From Welwitschia mirabilis (taxonomy: Eukaryota > Gnetophyta > Gnetopsida > Welwitschiales): a DNA stretch of 64,000 nt. Shown one piece after another: positions 10,801 to 23,239 of the stretch (within the stretch, counting starts at the first letter, position 1; each line of letters opens with the position of its first letter). Below the pieces are notes generated by a model, which was not told the origin of the DNA, searched no databases, and saw only the letters and a program-made list of their open reading frames with translations. The position numbers and the translations under genes were made by a program. The stretch is from NCBI GenBank assembly GCA_051453625.1, contig JBOZIK010000001.1, positions 238,054,864 through 238,118,863 of the forward strand, written 5' to 3'.

Positions 10801-12260
10801 ACAACTACTAACATGAAGAAGATAGCATACCTAACTCTAAATTATAACCTAGCAAACCTTCTTGTAAGATATCATAAAGTTACTTAAGTAAAGATGCATG
10901 ATAAAATGTATCAACTTAAATAAATTTCTATTTCAAAAGGAAATGATTATGATGATACTAAAAATCAAGTTCTTAAAATAATAAGTGATAAGACCAAAAG
11001 TTTCTCAGAAATGAACTCACTTATCCACACATAAAAACACATCTAAATTTTCAAAAGTGAAATGATTATATAGGAAAATTAAGAGTCTAGAAAATAAGCA
11101 TCACCTAATACCATAAACATAAAATTTTATTACTACTTTCCATAATAAGGGGAGTGCAACCATAGTTAGAAAATTAAGAACATATGAAGCATAACCAATT
11201 GACCACCTAGTGGAGTTTCCATAACTACCAAAACTTTGAAGTTCCCACAACTACTAATAATACCAAAAATTTCTTTCAAAATAATTTATTCCACTGTGGT
11301 AGGAATTAATAATTTCTATGTGATTTAGCATAGATATAATAGATAATGATCATTCTTTCTCCTTTTCTTTGTCCTATATAAATAACTCCCACATACTTAC
11401 ACACTCAAAAAGATGAAGATAAAGAAGTGAGATAAAAGAAAAAAAACACATCTAAATAATAAAAGTCCTCATAAAATTAAAAAAAATATAAGAAACAAGT
11501 CATCTTGCTTCAAAATGAAGTTCATAGACATGTGAATGTTTTACGATTAGGTAAACCCAATCTTATCATTGTAAAATACCCAAGTATAAATACTAGTTAT
11601 GGAAACTCCATAAAGCAAATTCATAAGTCAAGTTAAAGGTGACTAAGTAATATAATAATGTCCACCAAAGCAATACACTAAGATATAATTTATACAATGA
11701 TAGAAAGGAATTCCTCCTCATTAAGGAATCCTATAAGAAAATTTCTTCTATCATGTTCAAAATTGCATTTAAATATTTTTCATATATTTTTAATCTTTAT
11801 CCATTAACTTTCTAATCTCCTCAGTGTCTAAGCCATAAATCTCAATGGAAATAATAGAATGTATTTTATATATAAGATAAGGATCTAACCATTTAGAGGT
11901 CAACTTATTATTTAAAAGATGCACTATAATGTTGTACAAAAGAAAAAGTTAACCAAGTTTAAACTTTTTATGAAGTAATTTTTTATCATATTTGAACTTT
12001 AGTTGATAATGTATGGCATGTGTACATTTTTTATCTAAGTGATAAAGTTAGGTTAATCTATTTTTAATATTTTCATAAAGGTCCATTATATTAAGTTAAC
12101 AGGAAGAATTATAAGAGTTATAAAACATAGCAAGTAGTAAAACACAAAATTTTCCACACATAAGTTTATAAGATTAAAAACCAATAGAATTACACTAACT
12201 AGTATGGTAATCCTAAAGAACATCATTAAGCTTAAAAGTACAATATTTCTTATTAATGAA
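7893..12260 (-). other. 3' region of G1 between integrase and LTR
   Basis: No intact gene is present. On the minus strand 8290-9480 has longer semi-open stretches, including a short proline run near 8290-8330 and translations around 9180-9370 such as RWILDAYEAYYALETRKFYREM. These loosely resemble the extra 3' ORF (env-like, plant transposon protein region) of Athila-type elements; the similarity is weak. From 9500 to 12260 the sequence is A-rich, stop-dense and shows nothing I can name. The 73-codon minus frame at 8040-8261 shows no family features. Confidence 0.4.
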
Positions 12261-12720
12261 GATAAGCTTTTAAAGAATTTTATTTATTTATCTATTTGCA
12301 TTTTTATCTTGACCATTGATTTGTGGATGATAAGCACAAGTGAATCTATGTTTAATTTAAATCAATAAAAGAAGTCTTCTAAAAAGGTGATTTATAAAAT
12401 GGGCTCCTTTATCACGAATGATAATTTTAGAAAAACTAAAATGTTAAAAAATAAAAGTTCTAACAAAAATACCAATATTTTAGGCATCATTTATAAAAGT
12501 GAAAATAACTTTAACCCATTTAGTAACATAATCAATAACAACTAAAATGTACTTCTTATCATTAGAAGGTGGTTTAATAGGACTTATAAAATTATTTTCT
12601 TATTAATAAAATATTTACATTTAAGAATATATTTAAATAATATATCATGATACTTAATAAGGCTATCATAACATTCACAAGAATCACACCTTCTAGCAAA
12701 ATCAAAATCATCCTAAAAAA
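12260..12720 (-). pseudogene. integrase remnant of G1
   Basis: The minus strand gives CDSC (zinc-domain end, near 12690), then KKYILVVIDYVTKWVK, IIIRDKGAHFINHLF and YHPQINGQDKNAN. These are the hallmark blocks of gypsy integrase (usual forms KYILVAVDYVSKWVEA, SDGGTHF, YHPQTNGQVE). The second catalytic Asp is kept (RDKG). The first appears changed to Asn (NNFISP for DFMGP) and the Glu to Lys (GQDK). Several stops interrupt it. The protein would insert the cDNA into the chromosome. It lies downstream of RNase H on the minus strand, as expected for gypsy (RT before integrase). Confidence 0.75.
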
Positions 12721-13079
12721 GAGTAGGTCAATAAAAACTAGAGTGTAGAATTTTCATTTCTATTTTCTATCCATTAAAATAACCTTCACATTTTTCCATT
12801 AGGAATACATTTTCTCATGATTTGGTCTTTACACTTATGATAAAGATGTGGTTCTATTCATTTATAATTACTTATACTATGGAGAAAGGATTTTATTTAA
12901 TTATGGCTTCAATGTTATCATGTTTTTATGATAATAAGATAATTAACTATATTAGCATATTAAGGAGAAGGGCAAGTAGAAGATATGGTAAAACATTATT
13001 CATCTAGAAAAGAATCATCAATTATAATATTATCAAGAGAAGAAAGAAGAGGTAAGAAATGATCAGCTACACTGTTATG

Positions 13080-14225
13080 TTTTTCTACTTTGTCAATTAT
13101 GGTAAAATTAAATTCTTACATAAAAAGAATCCATGTAATGAGGCTAGTACTAGAATATTTCTTAGTTATAAGGTGTCTAATAGCTACATGATCAGTATAA
13201 ACATTTGTATGAAAGCTTAAAACATAGTGTATAAGATTATCAAGGTAAAATATTATGGTTAACATTTGTTTCTAAGTAGTAGCATAATTTAATTGAGCTT
13301 TAGATAGATTTATACTAGGATAGGATATAAATTTAAAATCATTTTCATACTTTTATCCAAGAACCTCATCCATAGTAATATTATTAGCATCACACATTAA
13401 TTCAAAATTTTCATTCCAATTAGGTCCTATTATAATAGGTGTAAAATATATTTTATCTTTAAGTATTTCAAAAACAAGATAATAAGATTCATTTCATTCA
13501 AATTTAGCTTCTTTTTCAAGTTATCAGTAAAGAAGTTAAAAAATTTTAGCATAATCTTGAATAAAGTGATAATAACAATCATAATAGCCAAGAAAAGATA
13601 GAACTTGTTTTACATCTATTGGAGGAGTTAGATTTTTAATGTTACTTACATTTTTAGAATCCATCCTAATTTATCTACTAGAAATGTGATGATATAAAAT
13701 AACTCCATTATCAACTAAAAAGAAATTCTTCTCCCAACGACAATGTATACCACTCTTAATGCATCTCTCAAGGACTTTCTTTGNNNNNNNNNNNNNNNNN
13801 NNNNNNNNNNNNNNNNNNNNNNNNNNNNNNNNNNNNNNNNNNNNNNNNNNNNNNNNNNNNNTATCAGAAAAGATGCCTATCCTCTCATGTTAAAAAGTAC
13901 TAAGAGCATTACAAAGTCCAAATAGATATGCCAAAAAGCAAATCTTCTAAAAGGTAAAGTAAAAATTATTTTTACTTAATTTTCACTAGCTATACAAACC
14001 TAATTATAACTACTATACCCATTAAGAAATTAATTAAAAAAAACGTCCTTAGATTCTATCAAGTATTTGGTTAAGAAAAGATAAAAGGAAATGATCTTTC
14101 TTTATTACTTCATTTACCTTTCTAAAAATAATACACATTTTTCACTTCCCATATTTCTTAGGTACTATCATTGAAGAGCTAGTCCATTCATTATTAAATA
14201 TGGCACAAATAATTTTAACATCCAT
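13080..14225 (-). pseudogene. reverse transcriptase and RNase H remnant of G1
   Basis: Read on the minus strand from 14225: IFNNEWTSS, MIVPKK and KVNEVIKKDHF (RT start), FLNGYSSYN then KIIFTLPF and FGLCNALSTF (palm), then a 78-N gap (13784-13861) that swallows the DD catalytic motif. After it come VLERC and WEKNFFLVDNG, then PPIDVKQVLSFLGYYDCYY (connection). RNase H follows as PIIIGPNWNENFELMCDAN, KAQLNYATT and VYTDHVAIRHLI. Both visible RNase H Asp positions (MCDA, YTDH) are kept. There are frameshifts and stops throughout. The gap length fits the roughly 28 residues expected between IFSD and VLERC. Between RT and protease (14230-14760) is stop-rich polyprotein linker. Confidence 0.8.
13784..13861. 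other. assembly gap, 78 N, over the RT active site
   Basis: The gap falls between the IFSD and VLERC blocks of the G1 reverse transcriptase. The usual spacing there is about 28 residues (84 bases), so its length is plausible, unlike the 100-N gaps in this window. Confidence 0.9.
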
Positions 14226-14763
14226 TAATTTATTAATTTCATCTTTTATGACTTGTTTAAGGGATAGATTTTGTCTATGTTAGGGTTACCTAACAAGTTT
14301 TACATCATTCTCAAGGTAGAATTTATGCTGAATAATGAAAGTAGAAATGGTTGTTAAATCTTCGTGAATTTAAGAAGATACATTAACCTTAGAATTGAAA
14401 AGTAAGATTAAAATCAATTATTCTTAATGAAAAAGAATCTTATTTACTATCAATGATTTATTCTAATCATTACACAGAAAGATATATCTTAGTCCACAGG
14501 GTAAAGGTTTTAGATTTAAATTTAGATTTTTAGTTTTTATTAAATTTTTCTTAGAGTTGACAATCATCTTAAACTTTCATCTAGATGACAAGGGTGGAAA
14601 ATTTATTTTAAAATATGAAATATCAATTATGTTTAGTTGCTATACTTTTGCACTAATTATAATCTTAGTTTTTTTAGTCTCTTGATCAAAATAGTCTATT
14701 TCTAAATGTTCATAGTTGAGTTCATCATCATTAAAAGATTTTAAGTTTTCTACTTCAAGTGGA

Positions 14764-15261
14764 TTATTTGATGATGCTATAAAAATAATGATGGATTAAT
14801 TTCTTATTCAATATTCCATTCATATCTAGGTATTTTTTAGTAGCATCAAAAACTCTAATGGTAAACATTTTATTTCCTAAGTAACACTCCATAATTCTAG
14901 TTCTTATATCAATAATACAATGGGCTATTGCAAAAAATGCTCTACCCAGAAATAGTGAATAATCTCCATTATGCTCATCATCAATCATAACTATATATAT
15001 TAGATAGAATGATTCCTCAGTTTGAATCAGCAAATCTTTTATTACTCCTAAAGATTTCTTCATTAATGTATTTGCTAATTCTAAGGAAATACATGTAGGC
15101 TCAATTGTACTTTTCAAATAAAGTCGTTGATAAATATGTAAAGGCATAATGTTAAAAATCTCTTCTATATGAAATAAGGCTTTATTAATTATTTTATTTT
15201 CTTTTAATATGATACTAACCATTGCTACCTCTAGATCCTTAAATTTTGGACATTTTTGCAA
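14764..15261 (-). pseudogene. retropepsin (aspartic protease) of G1, open but inactive
   Basis: This 165-codon frame is the longest N-free one in the window. Residues around 32-45 (EEIFNIMPLHIYQRLYL) align with the Athila/Tat retropepsin block LGASINVMP.SIY..L; the catalytic Asp and the Gly after it are replaced (HIEEI for DLGAS). Further on, SLGVIKDLLIQTEES matches G.IEDVLV.V, and LFLGRAFFA matches the flap-distal LLGRPFL. The C-terminal part (CIIDIRTRIMECYLGNK) fits IDV..G.L. The protease would mature the gag-pol polyprotein. The open frame is likely chance survival, since neighbours on both sides are full of stops. G2 has a shorter homologue at 37865-38260. Confidence 0.8.
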
Positions 15262-15539
15262 AGCTAAGTTGGTTATAGATTAGGCTAAGATGACTTTACT
15301 AGATATGATTCATTTTTATTTCCTAGAAATTAGGTCTTTCCAAAAATTAGAATATTTAGGATTTTCTTATAAGAGTTTCTAAAATGATAAATTTATGCCC
15401 ACATCTTGTTTTAAGTCTTTGAGATGATCATTGAAGATAGGATTAGTATTTAATTTATCAAACTAAGGAGTAGTAGGTTTTTTCCTTTATCTTAAGAAGA
15501 ATTTTTCTTATTAATATTATCACTTAAAATATAAGGAAA

Positions 15540-15700
15540 AGTATGATCTTATAAGATTTAAATATCTTCTTCTTCTTCATCATCTTTTTTATTATTTTTA
15601 GAAGTTGAAGTCTTATGGGTAAGAGGTGTTGTTTCATTTCCACTTCTTATGAGAATCTTACAATCTATTCCTACTTCATTAAGGCTTGGTAAAGTTTGTG
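15540..15700 (-). pseudogene. gag-pol linker of G1
   Basis: The minus strand gives LPSLNEVGIDCKILIRSGN at about 15640-15700. It matches the conserved linker just before retropepsin in Athila/Tat elements (usual form LPSDTE.N...CKAITLRSGK). An acidic stretch (DDEEEED) follows, and the same arrangement recurs in G2 at 38460-38660. Stops separate it from the protease frame. Confidence 0.6.
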
Positions 15701-15947
15701 TTGTAACTGATCCTTATGGTATTTTATTTGTAAGTATGGTTTATTAAAGTACATTAACTAGAGTTTCAATGTTTGAATTTGTGTTCTCTTAAGATTTATT
15801 AATTCATCAATGGAATTTCTAACTGGATCATTTTGGTTTTGAGAATTTGATGTACTCTCTTGACAATTTGATCTATTTGGTCGAAATTGAGAGTTATTTG
15901 ATTGAAGATCATGATCTTTTAAATCAAATTTATCTGAGTTTTGCTCA

Positions 15948-16073
<126 letters not shown>

Positions 16074-16437
16074 CCCCTAAAAAGGGCTTCTTATAGTTCT
16101 GGAAAATCCAGTAAGAATCAGGAACAGAGAGAGCTCTCCCTTTTTTCCGCCTCTAAAGAAGGAGTGATTGCCCTTCTCCAACCCTTCTTGCCTAACTAGA
16201 GCAGGTAGCTTATGCCTTTCACTTGTTGAATCAGGGTCTATGGTTGGTCTATGATGATCTCATAGTTTCTACGGGGTGGANNNNNNNNNNCATAAAGGGT
16301 TGAAGGGAGATAGTGCATCAAGCCATTCGCAAGGGCTAACTTGATTCTCTTCCCTTGGAATCCCAGATGAGGAACCCCGGGAGAGCCATCAACTCTAACT
16401 ATTGCCCATTTACGATCCATACTAGATCTAACAAACT
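16074..16437 (-). other. GC-richer organelle-like block beside psbD
   Basis: Base composition jumps here, close to half G+C by eye against about a quarter around it. CG and CCGG-type strings absent elsewhere appear (ccccggg at 16375). It contains a 60-codon minus-strand frame starting MDRKWAIVRVDGSPGVPHL, which I do not recognise, interrupted by a 10-N gap (16281-16290). Its composition and contiguity with psbD suggest transferred organelle DNA, perhaps mitochondrial carrying a plastid piece. The sharp composition edges are seen; the origin is inference. Confidence 0.5.
16281..16290. other. assembly gap, 10 N
   Basis: Short gap within the organelle-like block. Confidence 0.95.
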
Positions 16438-16799
16438 AACCACCCTATCTTCTCTACATTCTTGACATCTCATTTTCGTCTCAGTAGAGTTTTTCAGTGG
16501 TATGTTCTGGTCCTCTTTATGGTCAATTCAATGGAAAACTCAATTTTTCAAAGTAGTGGCATTCCTACTAATTTTGTTGTAAATACATTAAGATATTCTT
16601 AGACTATTGGTATATTTTTTACTAAAGTCTCTCCTTTCTTCATGCCATTTGGTTTTGATTATATCATATAAACTAGTGATATCCTCTTAATTTCTCTATT
16701 TATATGCTTTGCACTAATTATATTCTTCACAACTAATTTGTAATAACCTTAAAAGGTCATTCTTTTGCCATGATCCATCATTTTTGCTTGATACTTTTC

Positions 16800-17095
16800 A
16801 CAATTTATAACTGCTCTGTTTTGTATTAATCAGTTCATACCAAAGTAATGCCATATTTTCTAAAGTTAATAACAATCGGTTATATTTAAAAATCTCCCTC
16901 ACTTATGGATAACCTACAATTTTGGGCCTACTGAATAACCTTGGACATAAACCCATTTGGTAGTTCTATGCATCCCTCAATTGGAGAACAACATATTTTT
17001 CTCTTATAATAATCCTAAGAGATATAAAGCAATGTATTACTCCATAATCAAATAAAATAATTACCTCTTTATTATTAAGTAAGACCTTACCTTCT
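16800..17095 (-). pseudogene. chromovirus-type protease remnant
   Basis: The minus strand gives VLLNNKEVIILFDYGVIHC then FISLRIIIREKY (about 17000-17090). It matches V..LFDSGATHSFIS, the chromovirus protease active site, with the catalytic Asp kept and Ser-Gly changed to Tyr-Gly. Some 40 residues later, ALLWYELINTKQSS corresponds to the ILGMDWL block. Stops intervene. Confidence 0.6.
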
Positions 17096-17219
17096 ACGAC
17101 AGAGCTCTGAAATTGCACTTCTTGATTATTTACTACTGCTTGAAGTCATTTTATTGATTGAGGAATACTTTTTGATCTTTAATGATTTCTTAATTGTTGT
17201 CTGGGAGGGTCTCTATTAT

Positions 17220-17290
17220 GTAATGAACATTCATTTATTCTATGATTTCCCTTACATTATAAGAATATTTCTTTATTATTATACTAGTTC
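17220..17290 (-). pseudogene. decayed gag zinc knuckle
   Basis: The minus strand gives CKGNHRINEC, resembling the second half of a CX2CX4HX4C nucleocapsid knuckle with the first Cys lost and one residue missing. Its position between gag and protease fits. Confidence 0.4.
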
Positions 17291-17599
17291 TAGTACTAAT
17301 ACTAACTAGAAATTTACTGGAAATTGGATCTCTGAGGTTGATTATTTACATAGCTTTGACTAGGAACATTCTAGTTTCTTTTGAATAGAGCCTTCCTAGG
17401 TTGATTAAAATTATTGTTTCTATTATAATTACTAATGATATTATTTTTGCTAAAGTATCAATTCTTATTTTGATAAGACACTTGTAGTCAATTTCCCTTA
17501 AAGATATGTCTCTTTTTCTTATTTTCTTATTGTCTTTACCAGTTTTTCTCTGCTATCTTTATCTTTTCTATAGCCTCTACTAGATTTCTAAGTTAAAAC

Positions 17600-18010
17600 A
17601 TGGATACTTTAATAGCCATATAAGAAAGAAGATTATTAATAAAGAGATGCTTTAGCTTATTCATCTAGATGCATATGTAATGCATGTCTTAATAACTCTA
17701 CAGATTTGCATTCATGAGATGCTATAGCCAAATTAGGGACTTGTCTTAAATTGTAGAATTCTGTAATTTATTGGTAAATAAAGATGTGCTTAAATTTCCT
17801 CCATAAAAGTTCTAGATTTTCTAACTTAGTCATTTCCATTTTCCACCATATATTAGCTTCTCGTTGTAACATATAAATAGCTAAAGAAGCCATTTTCATA
17901 TTCATTACATTCTAAGGTATCTATAACCTTTTCAACATCACTTAGACATGCTTCTACTTTGGAAGGATTTAAAATTCCTACAAACTTTAGTGGATTCAGC
18001 TTAATAAATG
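17600..18010 (-). pseudogene. chromovirus-type gag core
   Basis: The minus strand gives NPLKFVGILNPSKVEACL, then SDVEKVIDTLEC, REAN, WWKMEMTKLE, WRKF and HECKSVELLRHA. These match the retrotransposon gag block of chromoviruses (P..F.G..DP..A..WL...E.IF..L.C, then WW, then F..KYFP, then Y...F..L.R.A). The gag would form the virus-like particle. At least two stops and a frameshift occur. This is a different gag lineage from 18640-18843 just upstream. Confidence 0.6.
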
Positions 18011-18242
18011 TTTAAATTACTTTTCTCATACCCACTTCCTTAGGTTGATTGGTACCATTGTTTACTTGTGGGTTTTAACCTTGATTTCCTATTTGTGATA
18101 GGAACTATTTGAAGGTATTCCTCGATGCTTCTAAATTAAGGTTGAATGAGGGTTGATTTCCACTATTAAATTTCTGAATCTCTTATGAATTATCCTAATG
18201 TTAATTACTTAGTGCAACTGACCTAGCCTTAAGGTTTGACTA

Positions 18243-18342
18243 NNNNNNNNNNNNNNNNNNNNNNNNNNNNNNNNNNNNNNNNNNNNNNNNNNNNNNNNNN
18301 NNNNNNNNNNNNNNNNNNNNNNNNNNNNNNNNNNNNNNNNNN
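18243..18342. other. assembly gap, 100 N
   Basis: The gap separates the Athila/Tat-type gag start from the chromovirus-type gag, so the junction of the two lineages is not directly seen. Confidence 0.95.
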
Positions 18343-18843
18343 CACTATAAAAATAGTCTATTAATTATTTTTGAGTGAATGCATCAATGGGATTAGAATA
18401 AATTGTAATAAAAAATGGTTCCTAAGTGAAGGCATAATCTTCATTATATTTTTGTTAAAAATTTGTTACCTCTTTCTTCTTTTTTTAATTGTTGATTTGC
18501 TCATAAATATTTTTATGAAGGCTTCTTAAACTTGGTTTTCATGTTTTTAAGCTTTTATGTGGAATAATTCTTAGCCATTTCACTTATATTTTTATTATGA
18601 TGGGAAAGACACTCATATATTTCTTAAAGTAAGCACTGATTATTCAATGTTGGTTATATGTTGAAGGAAATGTTCATTATTTTCTCCATTAAAAATAGGA
18701 TATGCATTTAGAGTTCTTATCTCAACATCATCACTAAGAGGTAAGTCAAAAGGATTTTGGATTTCATATTTTTTATTTGCAATTAGTTCTTTAAGAATGA
18801 TATTAGCATTTGGCTTTATGGGGGTAGTAGAGGTTCCTATCAT
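18343..18843 (-). pseudogene. gag N-terminus of G1
   Basis: The open frame 18640-18843 starts MIGTSTTPIKPNANIILK, continues NPFDLPLSDD and YPIFNGENNEHFLQHI, and then becomes stop-rich down to the gap at 18342. It is homologous to 1-508 of G0, including the start codon. Its position directly after the leader, and YPIFNG...HFL resembling the start of gypsy gag cores, support gag. The rest of the expected gag is missing and replaced by a foreign block. Confidence 0.55.
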
Positions 18844-19550
18844 AATAGGAATACTAGATGAAGCTACTTGTTTCTATTTTTGCATAGAATTTGATATTAC
18901 AATAAAATGATTTCTTCTAAACTCTTTTTTGAAAATTTTTATTTTAAAAAATTCTATTCAGAAATAATAAATGTAGAAAAATATTTTTACTTAATTCTTG
19001 AAATATTTTTTATACTTGAGTTCTATGTACCTAGGTTTAGTTTATAGTTAATTAAACCTTCTTAAATATTTTCTTTGCTTATCAACCACTCTTTCTGATA
19101 TTTCATATATTTACTAGAGTTTACCATGTCCCAGCATGCTCAGTTTTGTTTTTATATGTCTTATTTTATTGATCATTTAGATAATGTACCTAGATGATAG
19201 AAAATACAAAAAACCAAAAAATAAAAAACATAGAAAAACAGAATTATGAAATAACATAGAGTGAAAACTAGCAATCATCCTACGAATCATCTATATGATA
19301 GAGGAGATGATAAGAAAAACCCTAATTCTTATGAAAATTAAAAACCCTAATTTTATAAGATGTCAATGTTGTGCATCATCTAGATAATAAGGGAAACAAT
19401 ATGACATTATTTTTGAAATGCAAATTGGAAAATATGAAAAGAAAAACCTATGGTTCCACTATAAAGATATAATACTACTATAGATAAATATTTGAATCAA
19501 AATTCAAATTGCCTATCTAAGCTACAACAATCCTTGAACTATGTGTAGCC
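18844..19550 (-). other. leader of G1
   Basis: This is non-coding and collinear with 509-1218 of G0. Nothing else is recognisable. Confidence 0.55.
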
Positions 19551-19569
19551 TCTCCTAGTAACACTGCCA
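19551..19569 (-). other. primer-binding site of G1
   Basis: The minus strand next to the LTR reads TGGCAGTGTTACTAGGAGA. Compared with TGGCGCCGTTGCCGGGGA, the tRNA-Asp-type primer site of Athila-like elements, most differences are at the former CG and CC/GG positions. Confidence 0.7.
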
Positions 19570-19572
19570 AAA

Positions 19573-20819
19573 TGTTGTGATGCATATTTATGCAAACACT
19601 ACATCCTTAAAAAAATCTGTAAAATCACCAAAATATATATTGAACAACGTAACATACTAATATATAAAAGAGTGGAAGCAAATGTCATAATTATATTAAA
19701 ATCATAGGTAATAAAAAAGAGAATCAATTTCAAATGAAATACTTATGCACTTTCTAGTAGAAGGAAATAACAATGCAAAGAAAACAATGCAAATGAATAC
19801 ACTATGTGGATGATATGTAAACCTACATTAAGTCTAACATTTATTAGATTACCAAATTAATCTATCATCAAGATTGATCCTATATAATCTAGATTAATCA
19901 AGAAAAGCCATTATTAGACCGAGACCAACCTAATCTATCATGTGAATCAAATAGAATACAAAAATAACATAAATTAATCTAGGAAATAAAATGTAATGCA
20001 TCTAAACTAGTAACGTAAACCTTAACAAAAGTTGCCTTCATGCCCTATATTATATATAAAGTTGTCAACATAAATCATAAGGGAGATGCACATAACAAAA
20101 GACAAAAAAGAAAAAATAAATTTTTAATTAATTAAAGCCAACATTCATGTTACAAAGTAGTAGCACCTCAATAAAGAATACATAACCCAACACTAAGGAA
20201 GACATTTCTCTGTAATAATAAGGGATGGATCTCCTATCCTTTAATCTCTTATCATGAGAATTTTCGATGCCATACAAGATAAAATTAGAGTTGAGGATGA
20301 AGATGGTATATATTATAAATAAAAACTCTAAAAATATAAAATACTACTAGATGTAGTAAAATTCTAATGGCAATGCAAGAAGGTTCAATATAAATGGTGA
20401 ATTTTTGATGACGTTTGATGGATTGTTATATATAGGTGTTATCTTACTAGTTATATAGATATTCCAGGAATAATGCCACATCATAAAAGATCCATATCAA
20501 CTACTAGATTAGTCTAGTAAGAATCCTAGTTAACATAATTTCTTTTGTTATTTGTATTCTTGTTTAGATAATAAGGTAGAAGATGGACTTCGTAAAGGTG
20601 TTCCTTGTATTAGATTAGTATCTTTGATTATAGGATTATTTCTTTAAATAGGAACTATTCAAATTTTTCTTAAATACTATTAAATGTAATGAAGATTTCA
20701 TGTTTTCATAACATCTACCTTAGCTCTTCATTATTATAAAACTTAGCATAATCCTATTTAATGTCTTTCAAAACTACTCAAAATACCCTATCAAATACAT
20801 ACAATTTTATATCACAATA
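19573..20819 (-). repeat. 5' LTR of G1 (LTR family 1, copy C)
   Basis: It begins TGTTGTGATG and ends CACAATA, corresponding to GTGCAACA in copies A and B. It is homologous throughout to A and B. The primer site beside it identifies it as the 5' LTR on the minus strand. Confidence 0.75.
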
Positions 20820-23239
20820 ATTATAGTTACTATCATATTATGGATATTAAGTATATTTGTTATTACTTTTATGCTTAGGAAAGGTTATGAAATACCAAAG
20901 TGGATATTGAATTTACCAATACTCATGTGGTAAATAAGATGATGTCACTATAATTCTAGCTATTACAACTTCATAATTTTAGATTATGTTTTAAGAAGAT
21001 TATAGAATATCATTGGAGTAAAGCTGTGCTATTGGATAAGTCAAGTTAGATCTCAGAGCTTATTCATTTTCTTACATCATTAATTAGAGTACAATAAAAT
21101 TTTAAACTTGATTTTTCTATATTATTTTATTATAGTACAGATAACCATATGTTACTTTTATTAAGACTATCCCAATTATCTCTATGGAAGAATGATACTA
21201 GATTATTATCTAGTTTTATTAATGTTTACCTTTATACTATAATAAATAAATTTTAGTGAATAGTAGTTCAACAATATCTAAGGGATTTGATAAGTAAGGA
21301 TGCTAGGAACCATGGTGTTCAATTCTAAATATGGCATTTTCATCACTCAAAACAACAACTAAAGGAGTGTGACCAATGAAAGAATGAATTACCAAATAAT
21401 CTTTATCATCTATTATTTCATTTTTATAGAATTATAAGATCTATTTGTGGAATTAGTAATACCTTTATCATTCAAAATATAGCCTTAATTTCTTGCTTTA
21501 ATTCTATCCAAATAATATGATACATAAAGGAATAGAAAGTAAAAGAAAATGCATTATTTAATGAAAGATCCTTATCCCCACTTATAGTAAGTTTGAAATA
21601 ATAAAAATGAAAAAGGAAGTAAATAAGAAAAGTTTACGAGAAATGGAAGAAAAGTTTAAGGAAGTGGAAAAAGTTAAAATAAAATGAAAAAAAGGGGTAA
21701 AACAAAGAAATAGATAAAATTTAGATCTAAAACATAGGTCATTAATAGAATTAGTTATAAAGAATGATATGTAAAATCTTAAAGCAAAAACTCAATTTGA
21801 ATAGGTAGAAATGAGCCTCAACACTACTAAAGGAAGGTAGTAATGATAATTATTTCTGAAGATAGAGCTTATCATTGGATAACATGGCAAAAAAGTTACA
21901 AGGATCATAAAAAACTAGTATGTATGATGAAAATTAAGGTTCAAATTGTGGTTTTTATATAAATGATGTGAAAAATAATTATTGATTTACCTCATTCTAT
22001 CAAAATTTTTAAAATGATCTTATCATGGATCTAAAATTTCATAGAAAGATGAAATCACAAAGAACACAGTGTGGTTCTAGTATGCTCTCACAAAATGAAA
22101 AAACAAGTTCTTATAACTTGAAATTAATAGTAAAAATGGAAATGAATAAAATAAAATAATAGGATGAAATGATGAACAATACCATGTATTTTGTGAGTAG
22201 ATTAGATTTTATGAAAGAAATCTAATAGCCTAATTTTGGATTTTTTAATGACATAATTGTTGTAGATATTTAACAATAATAAAGAAAAGTATCAACACGT
22301 AATGTTAGTTAAATAATACAAAGCCAAAAAATCTCAAGTTAAAATTGGATAAAATGGGAACAAAGAAGATATCTCCAATTTCATCTTACTTTCATTTTAT
22401 TTTCATTATTCTTTTATGATAATAATTTTCAAGAATTTTATCATATTAAGCATTTAGTATTGTGGTAGTTTCTTTTAATGGATTTAACATGTTGTACTTG
22501 AAGAATTTAGTTTTATATTATTAGCAGCATCAATAACTTAATGTAGTTGAATGCATCACATATGAATTATTAGACCTACATTGTTGGTAGGAATATATAG
22601 CATAGATGCAATTAATTAAAGCCTAAAGAAAGGATTATAAAAATTGTACTAGTAAAAAGCCTTAATATTTTTCTCTAGTTTACTATACTCTTACTTTTAA
22701 ATTTTTGTTTCTCTTTCTTCTTTTCTTTTTTTTTTTAAGATTTATTATATATAAAAGGGGGGTCATTGGCTTATTAGCTTAATAGAGGAGTGATTCCATC
22801 TCCATGAATGCTTTGAAATAGAGAAATACCATGAAAAAAAAACCACCTTTCTTGATTACAAATTAGAGATATCTAATAAATGTAATTAATAATTAAAAAA
22901 TTTAAAAATTCAAAGGAATAACTTATGAAAAAGACATAAATTACAAAATTTTAACTAAAATTCAAAAAGCAAAAAGGATGAATTTATTATTATATTAAGA
23001 AAAAAGGCCATTAACTAGAATCCTTAAGTCTCATGAATTCATAAGAATATAGAAGGGGTGAATAAAAAGTAGATGATATATAGTTACGTGGAAGTGGTAT
23101 AGGTGGTTGAAAATGATTACATTGGATATGTCATGAATTATAATGGCTAGAATTTTCTATAAAAGAGAAATCCTTAGGAAAATTTATGTTTTTTATGAAT
23201 TGGTCCAAGCATCTCAAGGATAAGGTATCTTAACATTTA
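20820..23239. other. unassigned, TE-derived sequence
   Basis: The first 65 bases resemble 6470-6525. The rest is A+T-rich and stop-dense in all frames, with purine-rich stretches (21600-21730) and a long T run (22713-22737). I see no gene or clear repeat. Confidence 0.4.

Larger units (their letters stand above)
16438..18242 (-). mobile_element. chromovirus-like gypsy fragment (gag to protease) inside G1
   Basis: This minus-strand block differs in type from the Athila/Tat element around it. From high to low coordinate it holds a gag of the FVG-plus-aromatic kind, a decayed zinc knuckle and a protease of the LFD-G-HCFIS kind, as in chromoviruses. It ends at the organelle-like block on one side and at a 100-N gap on the other. 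Its own LTRs, RT and integrase are not visible. Confidence 0.55.
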
